NCBI GenBank assembly: GCA_017525235.1
Contig: JAFXTC010000041.1
Location: 16,116-80,115, forward strand
Length of the DNA: 64,000 nucleotides
Direction: 5' to 3'
Origin: Bacteroidaceae bacterium
GTDB lineage: Bacteria > Bacteroidota > Bacteroidia > Bacteroidales > Bacteroidaceae
In this document: piece by piece, positions 54,903 through 63,697 of the stretch
Layout: every line of letters starts with the position of its first letter
Numbering within the stretch: the stretch's first letter is position 1
Notes under the pieces: generated by a model
Database searches by the model: none
The model's input: only the letters and a program-made list of their open reading frames with translations
Told to the model about the DNA's origin: nothing
Position numbers and translations under genes: made by a program

Positions 54903-57900
54903 TTACTTCAGGATTCGCTTCTGCCCGTTTACCACATATATGCCATAACGTCCAGCAGTGCTGGCATACCTACGGCCTGACAGGTCGTACACCAGACTGT
55001 TTTCGTGAGGGAGGTATACAGGCACCTTATCAATGGTTGTCATCTTCTCGTCTATATTCTCGGTTGAGACTACCAAGGTATCATCCTTCTTCATCTCCAC
55101 AGAGAAGGTACCGTCCGCATTTTGAGCCGGTGTAACCTTCTGGCTGTTTACATAGAAGAATGCCTTACCCAAGTCTATTGCCGCTGTGTTGCGCAGAAGC
55201 AAAGGAGCGCCACTTTTGCTGGTAACTTCAGCATAAAACAGCTTGCCCGACTTCCATTGCATGTTCACCAAGAAATTACCCTGAGCCTTCAGGCCCGAAA
55301 CGCTACCACTCTTCCATGCCGTAGGCAATGCAGGAAGCATCGAAATAACGTCATCATAGGATTGTAGCAACATCTCAGCGATACCGCTTGTGCAACCATA
55401 GTTACCATCGATTTGGAAAGGCGAATGTGCATCAAAGAGATTGTAGTAGCAGCCACCATAGTTACCCATCTCTATGACATAACTTCCCGAGTGACGCAGT
55501 GCCAGCGACAGATTCTTACGGGCACGGTCACCATCTAGACAGCGACTATAGGTGTTCGTCTGCCACCCCATAGACCACCCTGTTACATCACCGTTGCGGG
55601 CAATCTGTCCGTTGTATGCAGCCTGGAACAGACGCTGTCCTTCTGCACTTTGGTCAAAGGCACTAACCTGTGAGAAAGGATAAAGGCACATCAGATGAGA
55701 GAGATGACGATGTCCCGGGTCAGAGAGAGCATTGTTCTTCCACTCCGAAATGCAGGTTTTCTCGTTATAGGTTTCTATCCATAAACCTTTGTCAAAGTTC
55801 TCATAAAGATCCTGTATGGAGGCTATCTCCGTAGCTTTGAGGGGCGAGTCATCGCCAAGCTCTGCATGCCCCTTCATCACTTCGTCCAACACCTCGTAAG
55901 CCGTCTGCTGTGCAAAAGCGGTCACATCAACAGGGCCGTGTTCAGGACTCCATTCGTTCTTGATTTCATAAAGACCCTTGCTATCCTTCGTTGCTATCGA
56001 CTTAATGAAAAGTGCGCACTGGTACATAACAGGCAAGGCTTTCTTCAGGAAATCCCTATCCATTGTATATTTATAATAGCGCCACAGATGCGAGCAGTAC
56101 CATGCTCCCATAGTCTTCATGGAACCGTTGCTCCAAGTGCTGGTACCGCCAAAGATGTTGTTCTCCACAGCCACCATCCAGCCCTTGGCACCGCTCTGTA
56201 TTTTTGTTGCCAACTGATACCAAGGTGAGGTTCCGCGAGGAGCACCCAAGTCAATAATATGGTTCAGGAAAGGCAGGTGCATCTCCGAAAGGTTCGTCGG
56301 GTCAGCAGGCCAGTAATTCATCTGAACATTAATGTCAGCATGTATGTCGCAATGCCAGAAGGACGTGTTGCTGCGGTCATTCCATATACCCTGCAGGTTA
56401 GAAGGAGCATGAATCGATGTGTCGAGATTAGCACCAATCGTAAAGTACCGTCCATACTGGAAGTACAATGCCTCCAGGAAGAGCCCGTCGCTGCTTGTTT
56501 TATTCTGTTCCGATGCATTATAAAATTTTACCAAGTCCTCCGTTGTCTTTGTCGACGATCCCCCCAATTGCAGATTCACACGGTTCATCAAAGCACTATG
56601 CGCCGACTTATGGTCGGAGAGCAAGGTTGCATATCCCTTACCGAAAGCATTATTGATGCGTGTATTAACGTTTGAAGCTAATCTTGCTGCGGTTATTCCA
56701 CTCACGCACCCCGACTTACTGGCATCATAATCTGTAGCTGCTGCCATAATGATGTTCACCCATGTGGCATCACTTACGCTGATGCCTTCCGAGCTTGCAC
56801 TTACCGTGCCATCGCTTTCCACCTTGAACCGCGTATTGTAACTAATAATCTGCAGCTTGCCACGGAATGTTGCAGAGGCCTTCCCGTCAGATTCCATCTG
56901 ATAAGTCACTTTACTGGCGCTTATCTGTCCATCAGGTGCATAGCTGATTCCCAGTGTCATCTTTTCCGTGCCCTCTGCTTCATAACGTGCCACAAACACC
57001 TGGTCAGTAGCAGAAGCAAAGTAACGTCGATGAAAGGTTGTCTGATAATCCGGCGACTGGAAGTTGACACCAGCCACACCGTCTATAATATCAAGGTAGC
57101 GATTGTAGTTCTCAACAGGTTTATTGTCGGATGACACAGCCGAAAAGATTCCGCTGTTTTCCTTCACAAGAATAGATCCGAAGTTCTGGAAGTAACCCTG
57201 TCCGACAGAACTGCCGTTGGTAGCATAACCGCTCCAAAGCGTCTTTTCGTTGAACTGAATATCATCCGTGAGTACCCCTCCTCGAATAGTGGCGCCAATC
57301 TGTCCGTTACCCATAGGCAGGGCATATTCCATCCACGTATCACTCACACCTGTGGCTGTGGCAGGTATGTCATACCAAAGAGAGAAGTCGTGAATATCTG
57401 TCGGACGCGTTCCTTTCTGTCCTACACAGAACTCAGAAGGCTGTACATCTGCCTCGGCAACAAAGTAAAGAGGGTTGTTAACATCACCTGCAGCCCATAA
57501 TCCAATCTCGTTGCCAACTCCTGTTCCGCCCCATTGGTTGAAGTAACGGTTGGCCTGACCAGCCGCACCCACCCAAGCGATTTCGTACATACCGCTGTAA
57601 CTTGTATTGGTAGTGTTGTTGATGGAAAAGCCTTTGGCATCATCACTGGTACGCGTTTTGATGCGACTACCGTCACAGTATGCCTTACGTCCCGAACCTT
57701 TGTTTACGAGCTGAAAATTTGTTTCACTTCCAACCAGTTTCCACAACTGACTCTCTTCGCCATACTTACGTGACTGTGTTGTGACGTTCTTGGAGGCCCC
57801 AATATCCTGCAGAACAAGATTAGAGTTACCAAAGGCGATATAGTAGTAGTTGCCCCCTTCGCCTTCGCCGCTGAAATATTCGTTAGGAACGCCCTGCACA

Positions 57901-57989
57901 TATTTCCGTTCCTTTGCCTCACCCTGCTCAGCAGCACAAGTCAACCCTACAAGCAGAGAAAGAAGGAATGTAAAAGCAAATCTTTTCAT
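54903..57989 (-). CDS. Secreted GH95 alpha-L-fucosidase-type enzyme
   Basis: A 1028-residue secreted enzyme. A signal peptide covers about 1-20 (MKRFAFTFLLSLLVGLTCAA). A ricin-like or similar beta-trefoil module (about 35-185) comes first. The GH95 catalytic unit then begins with WMEYALPMGNGQIGATIRGG and FNEKTLWSGY, continues through HADINVQMNYWPADPTNLSE, and ends with FQIDGNYGCTSGIAEML. The last 35 residues (VYDLSGRRYASTAGRYGIYV onward) form a sorting-type C-terminal domain. GH95 enzymes remove fucose or galactose from host glycans or xyloglucan. The start at 57989 gives a cleaner signal peptide than the in-frame ATG at 58013. Confidence 0.9.
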   Translation of the reverse strand: MKRFAFTFLLSLLVGLTCAAEQGEAKERKYVQGVPNEYFSGEGEGGNYYYIAFGNSNLVLQDIGASKNVTTQSRKYGEESQLWKLVGSETNFQLVNKGSGRKAYCDGSRIKTRTSDDAKGFSINNTTNTSYSGMYEIAWVGAAGQANRYFNQWGGTGVGNEIGLWAAGDVNNPLYFVAEADVQPSEFCVGQKGTRPTDIHDFSLWYDIPATATGVSDTWMEYALPMGNGQIGATIRGGVLTDDIQFNEKTLWSGYATNGSSVGQGYFQNFGSILVKENSGIFSAVSSDNKPVENYNRYLDIIDGVAGVNFQSPDYQTTFHRRYFASATDQVFVARYEAEGTEKMTLGISYAPDGQISASKVTYQMESDGKASATFRGKLQIISYNTRFKVESDGTVSASSEGISVSDATWVNIIMAAATDYDASKSGCVSGITAARLASNVNTRINNAFGKGYATLLSDHKSAHSALMNRVNLQLGGSSTKTTEDLVKFYNASEQNKTSSDGLFLEALYFQYGRYFTIGANLDTSIHAPSNLQGIWNDRSNTSFWHCDIHADINVQMNYWPADPTNLSEMHLPFLNHIIDLGAPRGTSPWYQLATKIQSGAKGWMVAVENNIFGGTSTWSNGSMKTMGAWYCSHLWRYYKYTMDRDFLKKALPVMYQCALFIKSIATKDSKGLYEIKNEWSPEHGPVDVTAFAQQTAYEVLDEVMKGHAELGDDSPLKATEIASIQDLYENFDKGLWIETYNEKTCISEWKNNALSDPGHRHLSHLMCLYPFSQVSAFDQSAEGQRLFQAAYNGQIARNGDVTGWSMGWQTNTYSRCLDGDRARKNLSLALRHSGSYVIEMGNYGGCYYNLFDAHSPFQIDGNYGCTSGIAEMLLQSYDDVISMLPALPTAWKSGSVSGLKAQGNFLVNMQWKSGKLFYAEVTSKSGAPLLLRNTAAIDLGKAFFYVNSQKVTPAQNADGTFSVEMKKDDTLVVSTENIDEKMTTIDKVPVYLPHENSLVYDLSGRRYASTAGRYGIYVVNGQKRILK

Positions 57990-58035
57990 AGAATGATTAT
58001 TAGTGTACCTCATGAGTATAGTATTATTTCAGCCA

Positions 58036-58066
58036 CAAATATACATATAATAATGTTAGCGACAAA
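58036..58066 (-). promoter_or_regulatory. Consensus promoter of the GH95 gene
   Basis: TTTG (58066-58063), 19 bases, TATATTTG (58043-58036), 46 bases before the chosen ATG at 57989. Confidence 0.78.
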
Positions 58067-58085
58067 ATATATAATGTTAAAAACG

Positions 58086-58165
58086 CCACGTAGACTTTGC
58101 CTTTTCTACACGTCGACTTTGCCATTTCCACGTGTAGACTTTGCCGATGCGACGTGTCGACTTTT
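58086..58165. repeat. 22-bp-periodic repeat array, locus B
   Basis: GACTTT recurs at 58092, 58114, 58136 and 58158, an exact 22-bp period, each preceded by an ACRYGT or CACGT core (for example ACGTGTAGACTTTGCC). It is related in period and core to the array at 13250-13337. It sits upstream of the GH95 promoter, in the 534-bp region between GH95 and the LRR gene. Confidence 0.8.
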
Positions 58166-58232
58166 CAACTTAGAAAATTTCTTATTTAACTTACTTATTG
58201 CTCGTAATTAACTTAAAAATCGATAGCAAATA

Positions 58233-58335
58233 AGCTTCAAAAAGTTTGGAGCCTAAATTCGAGGTCAATTGCGCCTCCAAACTCCTTGAAGGCTGCGATT
58301 GAGTGAGAGCAATATCAAACTTGCTTGAATATTGC
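58233..58335. other. Hairpin-rich intergenic segment
   Basis: Two adjacent imperfect hairpins. The first pairs GTTTGGAG (58244-58251) with CTCCAAAC (58275-58282), extended outward by CTTCAA/TTGAAG. The second pairs GCAATATCAA (58309-58318) with TTGAATATTGC (58325-58335). GGTCAATTG occurs at 58263 and again at 58360. No gene is visible in the rest of 58166-58523. It may be a repeat-family or terminator region; its function is unknown. Confidence 0.5.
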
Positions 58336-58523
58336 CGAGCGTGAGCAGGCTCGACCGAAGGTCAATTGTTTACGTACATTTCTCTTGGTATTGAACGACA
58401 GCCTTTTTACCTCCTTTAGGTTATCGTTAACGTTAATGCTGGATGTAAATCGATAAATCCGCTCCGAGAATTCGTGATTTCGTGATTACTCTTTAGGATA
58501 ATTATAACCAAGGGGGTACTTTT

Positions 58524-61500
58524 TTATTTTACCAATACCTTCACAGCCTTTTCTCCTATCTTCACTATGGCGGTGGAGCCTAATGGGAGTTGGGTGTTTA
58601 GTCTTGTTATTCCATTATTTGCTATTGTTGAACACAACTTTATTCCCGCAGTGCTGTAAACAGATATTTCTGTTCCTTCTGCAGCACCTTGAACGGTTAT
58701 AGTGTTGCCTCCCGCCTGAATAAGAACGGGAATAACCTTAACCTCTGTAACACCATCTTCAGCCTCTATTGTTCCTTCCTGGATAGGCTTCGCATCAATC
58801 CAACATAGAGTTGCTGTTGCTACTTCTGAATCATCGTAGCCATCAGCTTTAGCAATAACCTTTATTATATATGTAGCAGTAAGAGAAACTTCGTCACCAG
58901 TATGATTTTTAATATCATCATCGGTAATCTCGGTAACAAACTCAACGCCTGGCGTCTTACATTCGTACTTTAGCTTTCCATTTGCGTAACTGATTGTAGG
59001 TGTTGCACACTGCTCAAGAGTCTTAGTAAATACTCCTGTAATTATCACGTCATGCGCAGGCATTGTTTCTGGTATTTCACTCCAACCGATGAAAGTGTAG
59101 CCTTCCTTGGTAGGAGTGGCCTCTGGGGTAATTGTTGCCCCATATTCTACTTCATAGGTCCTGTACTCTTCACCATCTACTTGATAAATCAATTTATACT
59201 TATTGGCAACAAATGACGCCAGAACCGTAATATCATAATTAGGCATAGTTTTTGGTATTTGTTCTCCATTTTCCAGTGTCCAACCAGTAAATGTATGTCC
59301 CTTTTTTATCGGAGTTGTTTGATATGGGTGTAATTGAAATTCTGATAAATGGAAAAATGTGTGATATACAGGATGGCTGTTTAAACAATAGAAACGAAGG
59401 TACTTGTATCCTTTATATGCAAACGGTTCTGAGGTAATTGTCTCAGTGTCGCTTGTATGGGGAGTATACGCGTATATAAGCTCCTCGCATTCCTCCATCT
59501 CAGCATTATCAAAATTTGTTCCCCTTACGGACCATTCCGTAATGTGGTCTTTAGGGCAGTTTCTGCGAGTGAATTCAAAAATAATAGAATTATAAACTCC
59601 ACTATACTCCTCTTTCATTTCTACTTGGAAATAGTGTAAGCCTATGTTATATACTTTATGCCAATCCGAATGCCAGAATGTGGTCGGGTCTCTATCCAAT
59701 AGCGCCCCTAAGTCTGTGCCTTCTATAAGGTCAGTACATGGGCTACTTAATTGTGACGCTTCTTTTATAAGTGGGATTTCCGCATATTGTTCTCGCACAA
59801 TTTCTTCAAGCTTCTCTTTTAGGGGTGTATTGCATGGTATACTTTGAGTATGGGCAATTCCATCCAATATATATGTCAAGGAACAATTACCGCTGTTCAT
59901 AATAAAATAGCCAGTCACAATCACATCGTGAGCTGGCATCGTCTCGGGTATCTCGCTCCACCCGCTGAAGGTGTAGCCCTCTTTCGTAGGCGTAGGCTCT
60001 GGAGTGATTACATCTCCCACACCATACTCTACAATCTTAAATTCCTCCCCGTCTATTACATATACAATTTTATAATCAGTTATCGGAACGATATTTCCAA
60101 AGTTATTCCAAGGATCAGTTGTTCTATACAAATCTATAGCAGAATTTGACACATGGAGTGTGGCATATTCGATTAATGAACCTTCAAACGTATCACTTGA
60201 TGTCGTGGGGACTTTTTTTGCATAGCAATAAACGTCTGTCAATTCTGGACAGCCCTTGAAGGCTCCGTTATCAATACTTACCAAACTGTTCGGAATGATA
60301 ATGGAGGTCAAGCTGCTGCAATCATGGAAGGCATTGGAACCGATACTTGTCACACTGTTCGGGATGATGATGGAGGTCAGACCGGTGCGACCGAAGGCAG
60401 AACTTCCAATGCTAGTTACGCTGTTTGGGATGGTAATAGAAGTCAAATGGGTGCAACCCGCGAAGACAGAAGCGCCGATGCTTGTCACGTTATTAGAAAT
60501 GTTGACTGAGGTTAGGCTGATACAACCATAGAAGGCACCGTCCCCAATATATGTCACACTATTTGGAATGTTGACTGAGGTTAGGCTGATACATCCATTG
60601 AAAGCATGCCCTCCTATGCTCGTTACACCCTCTGGAACCTTGATATTTTTCAAAGCGGTACAGCCCCAAAATGCGCCAGCACCAATGCTTGTTACATTCT
60701 CAGGAATGGTGATAGAGGTCAGGCCTGTGCAACGACAGAACGCATAATCTCCAATACTGGTTACATAATCAGGAATAGTGTATTCTGTAATTTCATTTCC
60801 CGCCTTATCTATCAAATGAACTGGTTGCCCAATTGCTGTATATATCCAGGAGCAAATTATGCTGTTACAGAAAGTTCCGTAATCTGTTACAGGCACTTTA
60901 ACGTTTGCTAAACTTGAGCACCCCAGGAACGCCGTTTCATCAATATATGTCACATTCTCAGGAATGGTTATAGAGGTCAGGTTACTACAACCTTTGAATG
61001 TCTGGTAATTAATTTGTGTTACATTATCAGGAATATTAATTGATGTTAGGCTTGAACAGCCATAAAATGCGCTCCCCAAAATAATCGTTACACTACTCGG
61101 GATGGTAACAGTAGTCAGGCTGGTGCAACCAGAGAAAGCAGAGCCGCCAATGCTTGTCACGCTATTTGGGATGGTGACAGAGGTTAGTCTACTGCAACCA
61201 GAGAAAGCAGAGTCGCCAATGCTTGTCACGCTATTTGGGATGGTGACGGAGGTTAGTCTACTGCAACCAGAGAAAGCAGAGTCGCCAATGATTGTCACGC
61301 TATTTGGGATGGTGACGGAGGTTAGTCTACTGCAACCAGAGAAGGCATATTTTCCGATCCTTGTCACGCTGCTCGGGATGTTGACAGAAGTCAGTCCGGT
61401 GCAACCGTTGAAAGCAGAGTCGCCAATGCTTGTCACACTGTTTGGGATGGTTATGGAGGTCAGGCCGGTGCAACCGTTGAAAGCAGAGTCGCCGATGCTT

Positions 61501-61904
61501 GTCACACTGTTCGGAATAGTGACAGAGGTCAGGCTGGTGCAAGAACCGAAGGCAGTGTTCCCGATGCTGGTTACACTGTTCGGGATGATAATGTAGTTCA
61601 GACCGGCGCGACGGAAGGCATAGTCTCCAATGCTCGTCACACTGTTTGGGATGGTGACAGCATGCAGATTGGTGCAATTATAGAAGGCAGAGTTTCCGAT
61701 GCTCTTCACCATATATACAACACCTTCATAGGTAACAGAATCTGGGATATTGACAAATCCTGTATATCTGCTAGGATTGCTAGTTACTTCAGCAGTTTTT
61801 AATTTTGATATTAAGTTGTAATAGATGCCATCTATTTTCACTGCATCTGCTGTAGCTATCATTGGCAGCAAACACATAACGTAGAATATAATTTGTTTTT
61901 TCAT
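58524..61904 (-). CDS. Giant BspA-like leucine-rich repeat surface protein
   Basis: About 1126 residues counted from MKKQIIFYVMCLLPMIATADA, a clear signal peptide. An alternative ATG at 61943 overlaps the upstream stop (TAATG) and would add 13 residues. Roughly 22 LRR_5 (TpLRR/BspA) repeats of the type LTSVTIPNSVTSIGDSAFSG run to about residue 590. Two InlB-B-like repeats (KEGYTFSGWSEIPETMPAHD) follow, with a discoidin-like domain (about 700-860) between them. The C-terminus is a type IX-type sorting domain with STAGIKL and ending AVKVLVK. BspA relatives bind host matrix proteins. It appears co-transcribed with the HEPN-motif gene. Confidence 0.88.
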   Translation of the reverse strand: MKKQIIFYVMCLLPMIATADAVKIDGIYYNLISKLKTAEVTSNPSRYTGFVNIPDSVTYEGVVYMVKSIGNSAFYNCTNLHAVTIPNSVTSIGDYAFRRAGLNYIIIPNSVTSIGNTAFGSCTSLTSVTIPNSVTSIGDSAFNGCTGLTSITIPNSVTSIGDSAFNGCTGLTSVNIPSSVTRIGKYAFSGCSRLTSVTIPNSVTIIGDSAFSGCSRLTSVTIPNSVTSIGDSAFSGCSRLTSVTIPNSVTSIGGSAFSGCTSLTTVTIPSSVTIILGSAFYGCSSLTSINIPDNVTQINYQTFKGCSNLTSITIPENVTYIDETAFLGCSSLANVKVPVTDYGTFCNSIICSWIYTAIGQPVHLIDKAGNEITEYTIPDYVTSIGDYAFCRCTGLTSITIPENVTSIGAGAFWGCTALKNIKVPEGVTSIGGHAFNGCISLTSVNIPNSVTYIGDGAFYGCISLTSVNISNNVTSIGASVFAGCTHLTSITIPNSVTSIGSSAFGRTGLTSIIIPNSVTSIGSNAFHDCSSLTSIIIPNSLVSIDNGAFKGCPELTDVYCYAKKVPTTSSDTFEGSLIEYATLHVSNSAIDLYRTTDPWNNFGNIVPITDYKIVYVIDGEEFKIVEYGVGDVITPEPTPTKEGYTFSGWSEIPETMPAHDVIVTGYFIMNSGNCSLTYILDGIAHTQSIPCNTPLKEKLEEIVREQYAEIPLIKEASQLSSPCTDLIEGTDLGALLDRDPTTFWHSDWHKVYNIGLHYFQVEMKEEYSGVYNSIIFEFTRRNCPKDHITEWSVRGTNFDNAEMEECEELIYAYTPHTSDTETITSEPFAYKGYKYLRFYCLNSHPVYHTFFHLSEFQLHPYQTTPIKKGHTFTGWTLENGEQIPKTMPNYDITVLASFVANKYKLIYQVDGEEYRTYEVEYGATITPEATPTKEGYTFIGWSEIPETMPAHDVIITGVFTKTLEQCATPTISYANGKLKYECKTPGVEFVTEITDDDIKNHTGDEVSLTATYIIKVIAKADGYDDSEVATATLCWIDAKPIQEGTIEAEDGVTEVKVIPVLIQAGGNTITVQGAAEGTEISVYSTAGIKLCSTIANNGITRLNTQLPLGSTAIVKIGEKAVKVLVK
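61123..61398. repeat. Near-identical 69-bp tandem repeats inside the LRR gene
   Basis: Units start at 61123, 61192, 61261 and 61330, an exact 69-bp (23-codon) period. The 61192 and 61261 units differ by only a few bases. Such DNA-level identity, beyond protein-level similarity, permits unequal recombination and change in repeat number. Confidence 0.85.
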
Positions 61905-61942
61905 AGATAACATTGTTTTGTATGTTATTAAACGGGGCTTCA

Positions 61943-63322
61943 TTATTTTTGCATATTTAAAGGATCGTTGGGGATTCTTAATTGTAGATTTCTAAAACCT
62001 AATTCATGGAGCAATGTCTTGAAGACTGCCATCTTAAGCCGAGGAAGCAACAAAGAGTTGTGGATGTAGTCTAACATCTCTTTTGAAGGCAAACCATGAA
62101 CAAACTCATTTCGCAGGTCAACAAATGTACATATCTTATTTTTTTGAATCATTACTGGACATTCTCCACATTTATTAGGTGCGGTTATTGTCTTGTAAAA
62201 ATTCTTCTTTTTCAATTCATCATCAATTCCTTCAAAGGGTATATTTACTTCTTTAAAAAGCCTCTTAATATTACTTGCGCTATTTGAATTACGGTAATTG
62301 TGGAGTTTTTCTGCTAATGTAGATAGAATATTTACATAAAACACAAGCTGGCTTTGTTCAGAATCACTTAAGATATCAACAAAACTATGAATAGACTTCA
62401 ATACAATCTTATATTTTAAGGAAGATTCATCATTAAATGCAGTACTTGCAAAGTCTAGTAAATTTATTAAATTAATTCTATGTCGTTTTATTAGAGCATC
62501 TGGCTTTGCGTTTTCTATATCCATTAAAAAGTGATTCCATTCATTGAATTTCTTTAATTGTTTTGTAAAAGAAACATATACGGAATAGAAATCATACACT
62601 ATATCTTTTTCTACACATCTTTCACACATCCAATACCTTATAGGCCTCATATAATAAAAAGACAACAAGCACAATAATTCATAAAGGTTATTTTCATTTT
62701 CCCCATGTAGTTCTAAATAAGGAGCATTAGATTCATTATTATACCCTAACACTACTGGCAGCCCTTTATACATGTAATTCTGATTATCCCTAATGTTATC
62801 TTTTGAATATAAATTAAAAGGGAAATCGTCCTTTAGCTTATCCCCTGAGTTTGATAGATAATATTTTGCTTTAAAGTCTGTGTTTATTGTTGCACAATTT
62901 CTTTTTATCCTGAATTTATCTATTTCTAACATCCTTTCTGTATTGGGATTGCCATTTTGTGAATGAGTATACATATGATTTATATAACTTTCCCCCGTAT
63001 CAATCATCAAAGACTTTCCCTCAAATAAACATTCTCTTATTCTGAATACTTTATTGAATCTACCATATATAAACTTATTTGCATCTAATGATATTGTATC
63101 CGTTGCGGCTTCAGATGTAGAGAAGGATATTCTATAATGATTTTCTGAGCATTCTATATGCCCCTGAATATCTTTTATTTGTTTTTTGTTAAATCTATAT
63201 TCCAGAATAACATCTAATGTGAATTCAAATGGAAACTTTTTCAGGTGTCTATCCATATTATTCATAAAATTTAATTTGACAACAACGTAGGATTTTTCAT
63301 TTATTTGCCTTATGACACCCAA
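61943..63322 (-). CDS. HEPN-motif protein, candidate RNase/defence effector
   Basis: A 459-residue protein from a TTG start at 63322; the first in-frame ATG is at 63265, and an in-frame stop at 63355 limits the 5' end. There is no signal or membrane segment. The C-terminal helical region contains LRNEFVHG (Arg404, Asn405, His409), the RN-x3-H active-site motif of HEPN ribonucleases. Cys pairs occur in MCERC and KCGEC. Size and N-terminal beta-rich part followed by a HEPN end recall ApeA-like abortive-infection proteins, but I cannot confirm that family. The gene is visibly richer in A+T than its neighbours. Its stop overlaps the LRR gene start, and a structured RNA region lies just upstream. 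Confidence 0.7.
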   Translation of the reverse strand: MGVIRQINEKSYVVVKLNFMNNMDRHLKKFPFEFTLDVILEYRFNKKQIKDIQGHIECSENHYRISFSTSEAATDTISLDANKFIYGRFNKVFRIRECLFEGKSLMIDTGESYINHMYTHSQNGNPNTERMLEIDKFRIKRNCATINTDFKAKYYLSNSGDKLKDDFPFNLYSKDNIRDNQNYMYKGLPVVLGYNNESNAPYLELHGENENNLYELLCLLSFYYMRPIRYWMCERCVEKDIVYDFYSVYVSFTKQLKKFNEWNHFLMDIENAKPDALIKRHRINLINLLDFASTAFNDESSLKYKIVLKSIHSFVDILSDSEQSQLVFYVNILSTLAEKLHNYRNSNSASNIKRLFKEVNIPFEGIDDELKKKNFYKTITAPNKCGECPVMIQKNKICTFVDLRNEFVHGLPSKEMLDYIHNSLLLPRLKMAVFKTLLHELGFRNLQLRIPNDPLNMQK

Positions 63323-63361
63323 GTTCAGGCTAAAGTATTTTACATGGTTTAACTACACAAT

Positions 63362-63697
63362 AAAAACGTGGGTATCCAACTTCTGCTCGTCTGCTGATTG
63401 AGGCCTACCACAGCCCTGAGTGCTGACGAACAAAGTGATACCCACGTATTGTATAACTGATATACCCGTAAGTGTGCGTTGAAGGTGTGAATAACCCTCA
63501 CGCACACAACGGGACATACATATTCAGCATACCCGTGACATCAACTCTGCATTGCCATTGGCACTCATTCGAATGTGGTAATTTCAATCAGCCAATCGAC
63601 AAAGCATCGTGTGACGCTTTTTTCTTATGTAGCATACTGCCCTGAAAGCTCCGCACATCGCAATGTGCATCATAGCCTAACAGGCAGATATCTTTTG
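63362..63697 (-). ncRNA. Candidate structured RNA or long structured leader
   Basis: About 330 nt downstream of a consensus minus-strand promoter. In transcript order: a stem GCACAT/ATGTGC (63667-63652) inside CTGCCTG/CAGGGCAG; a stem AAAGCGTC/GATGCTTT (63620-63601, one mismatch); GATTGGC pairing with GCCAAT; a stem CCCGTTGTGTGCG with CGCACACTTACGGG (63513-63465); and a final 11-bp stem ACGTGGGTATC/GATACCCACG (63447-63366) followed by TTTTT. CCCGT (63513-63509) can also pair with ACGGG at 63536-63532, so two folds compete. It ends 40 bases before the HEPN start. I do not match it to tmRNA, RNase P or 6S RNA. Confidence 0.55.

Noticed and set aside
61102-61596. 164-codon plus-strand ORF with repeated MVTLFGM-like units
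   Set aside because: It is the reverse-strand image of the 69-bp LRR repeats; its periodicity is inherited from the real gene.
60240-61745. Possible CRISPR array
   Set aside because: Repeats are contiguous coding LRR units without unique spacers and no cas genes are present.
63353-63517. 54-codon minus-strand ORF as a protein gene
   Set aside because: It coincides with strong inverted repeats and a terminator-like stem, so an RNA structure explains the sequence better.
63601-63623. Plus-strand terminator AAAGCATC-GTGT-GACGCTTTTTT
   Set aside because: It could terminate rightward transcription, but no plus-strand promoter is seen upstream; the minus-strand promoter is consensus, so I treat this as one stem of the minus-strand RNA.
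63362-63697. tmRNA, RNase P RNA, 6S RNA or retron msr-msd identity
   Set aside because: No tag-peptide frame or tRNA-like end, no conserved RNase P core that I recognise, and no reverse transcriptase in the window. I could not match it to 6S.
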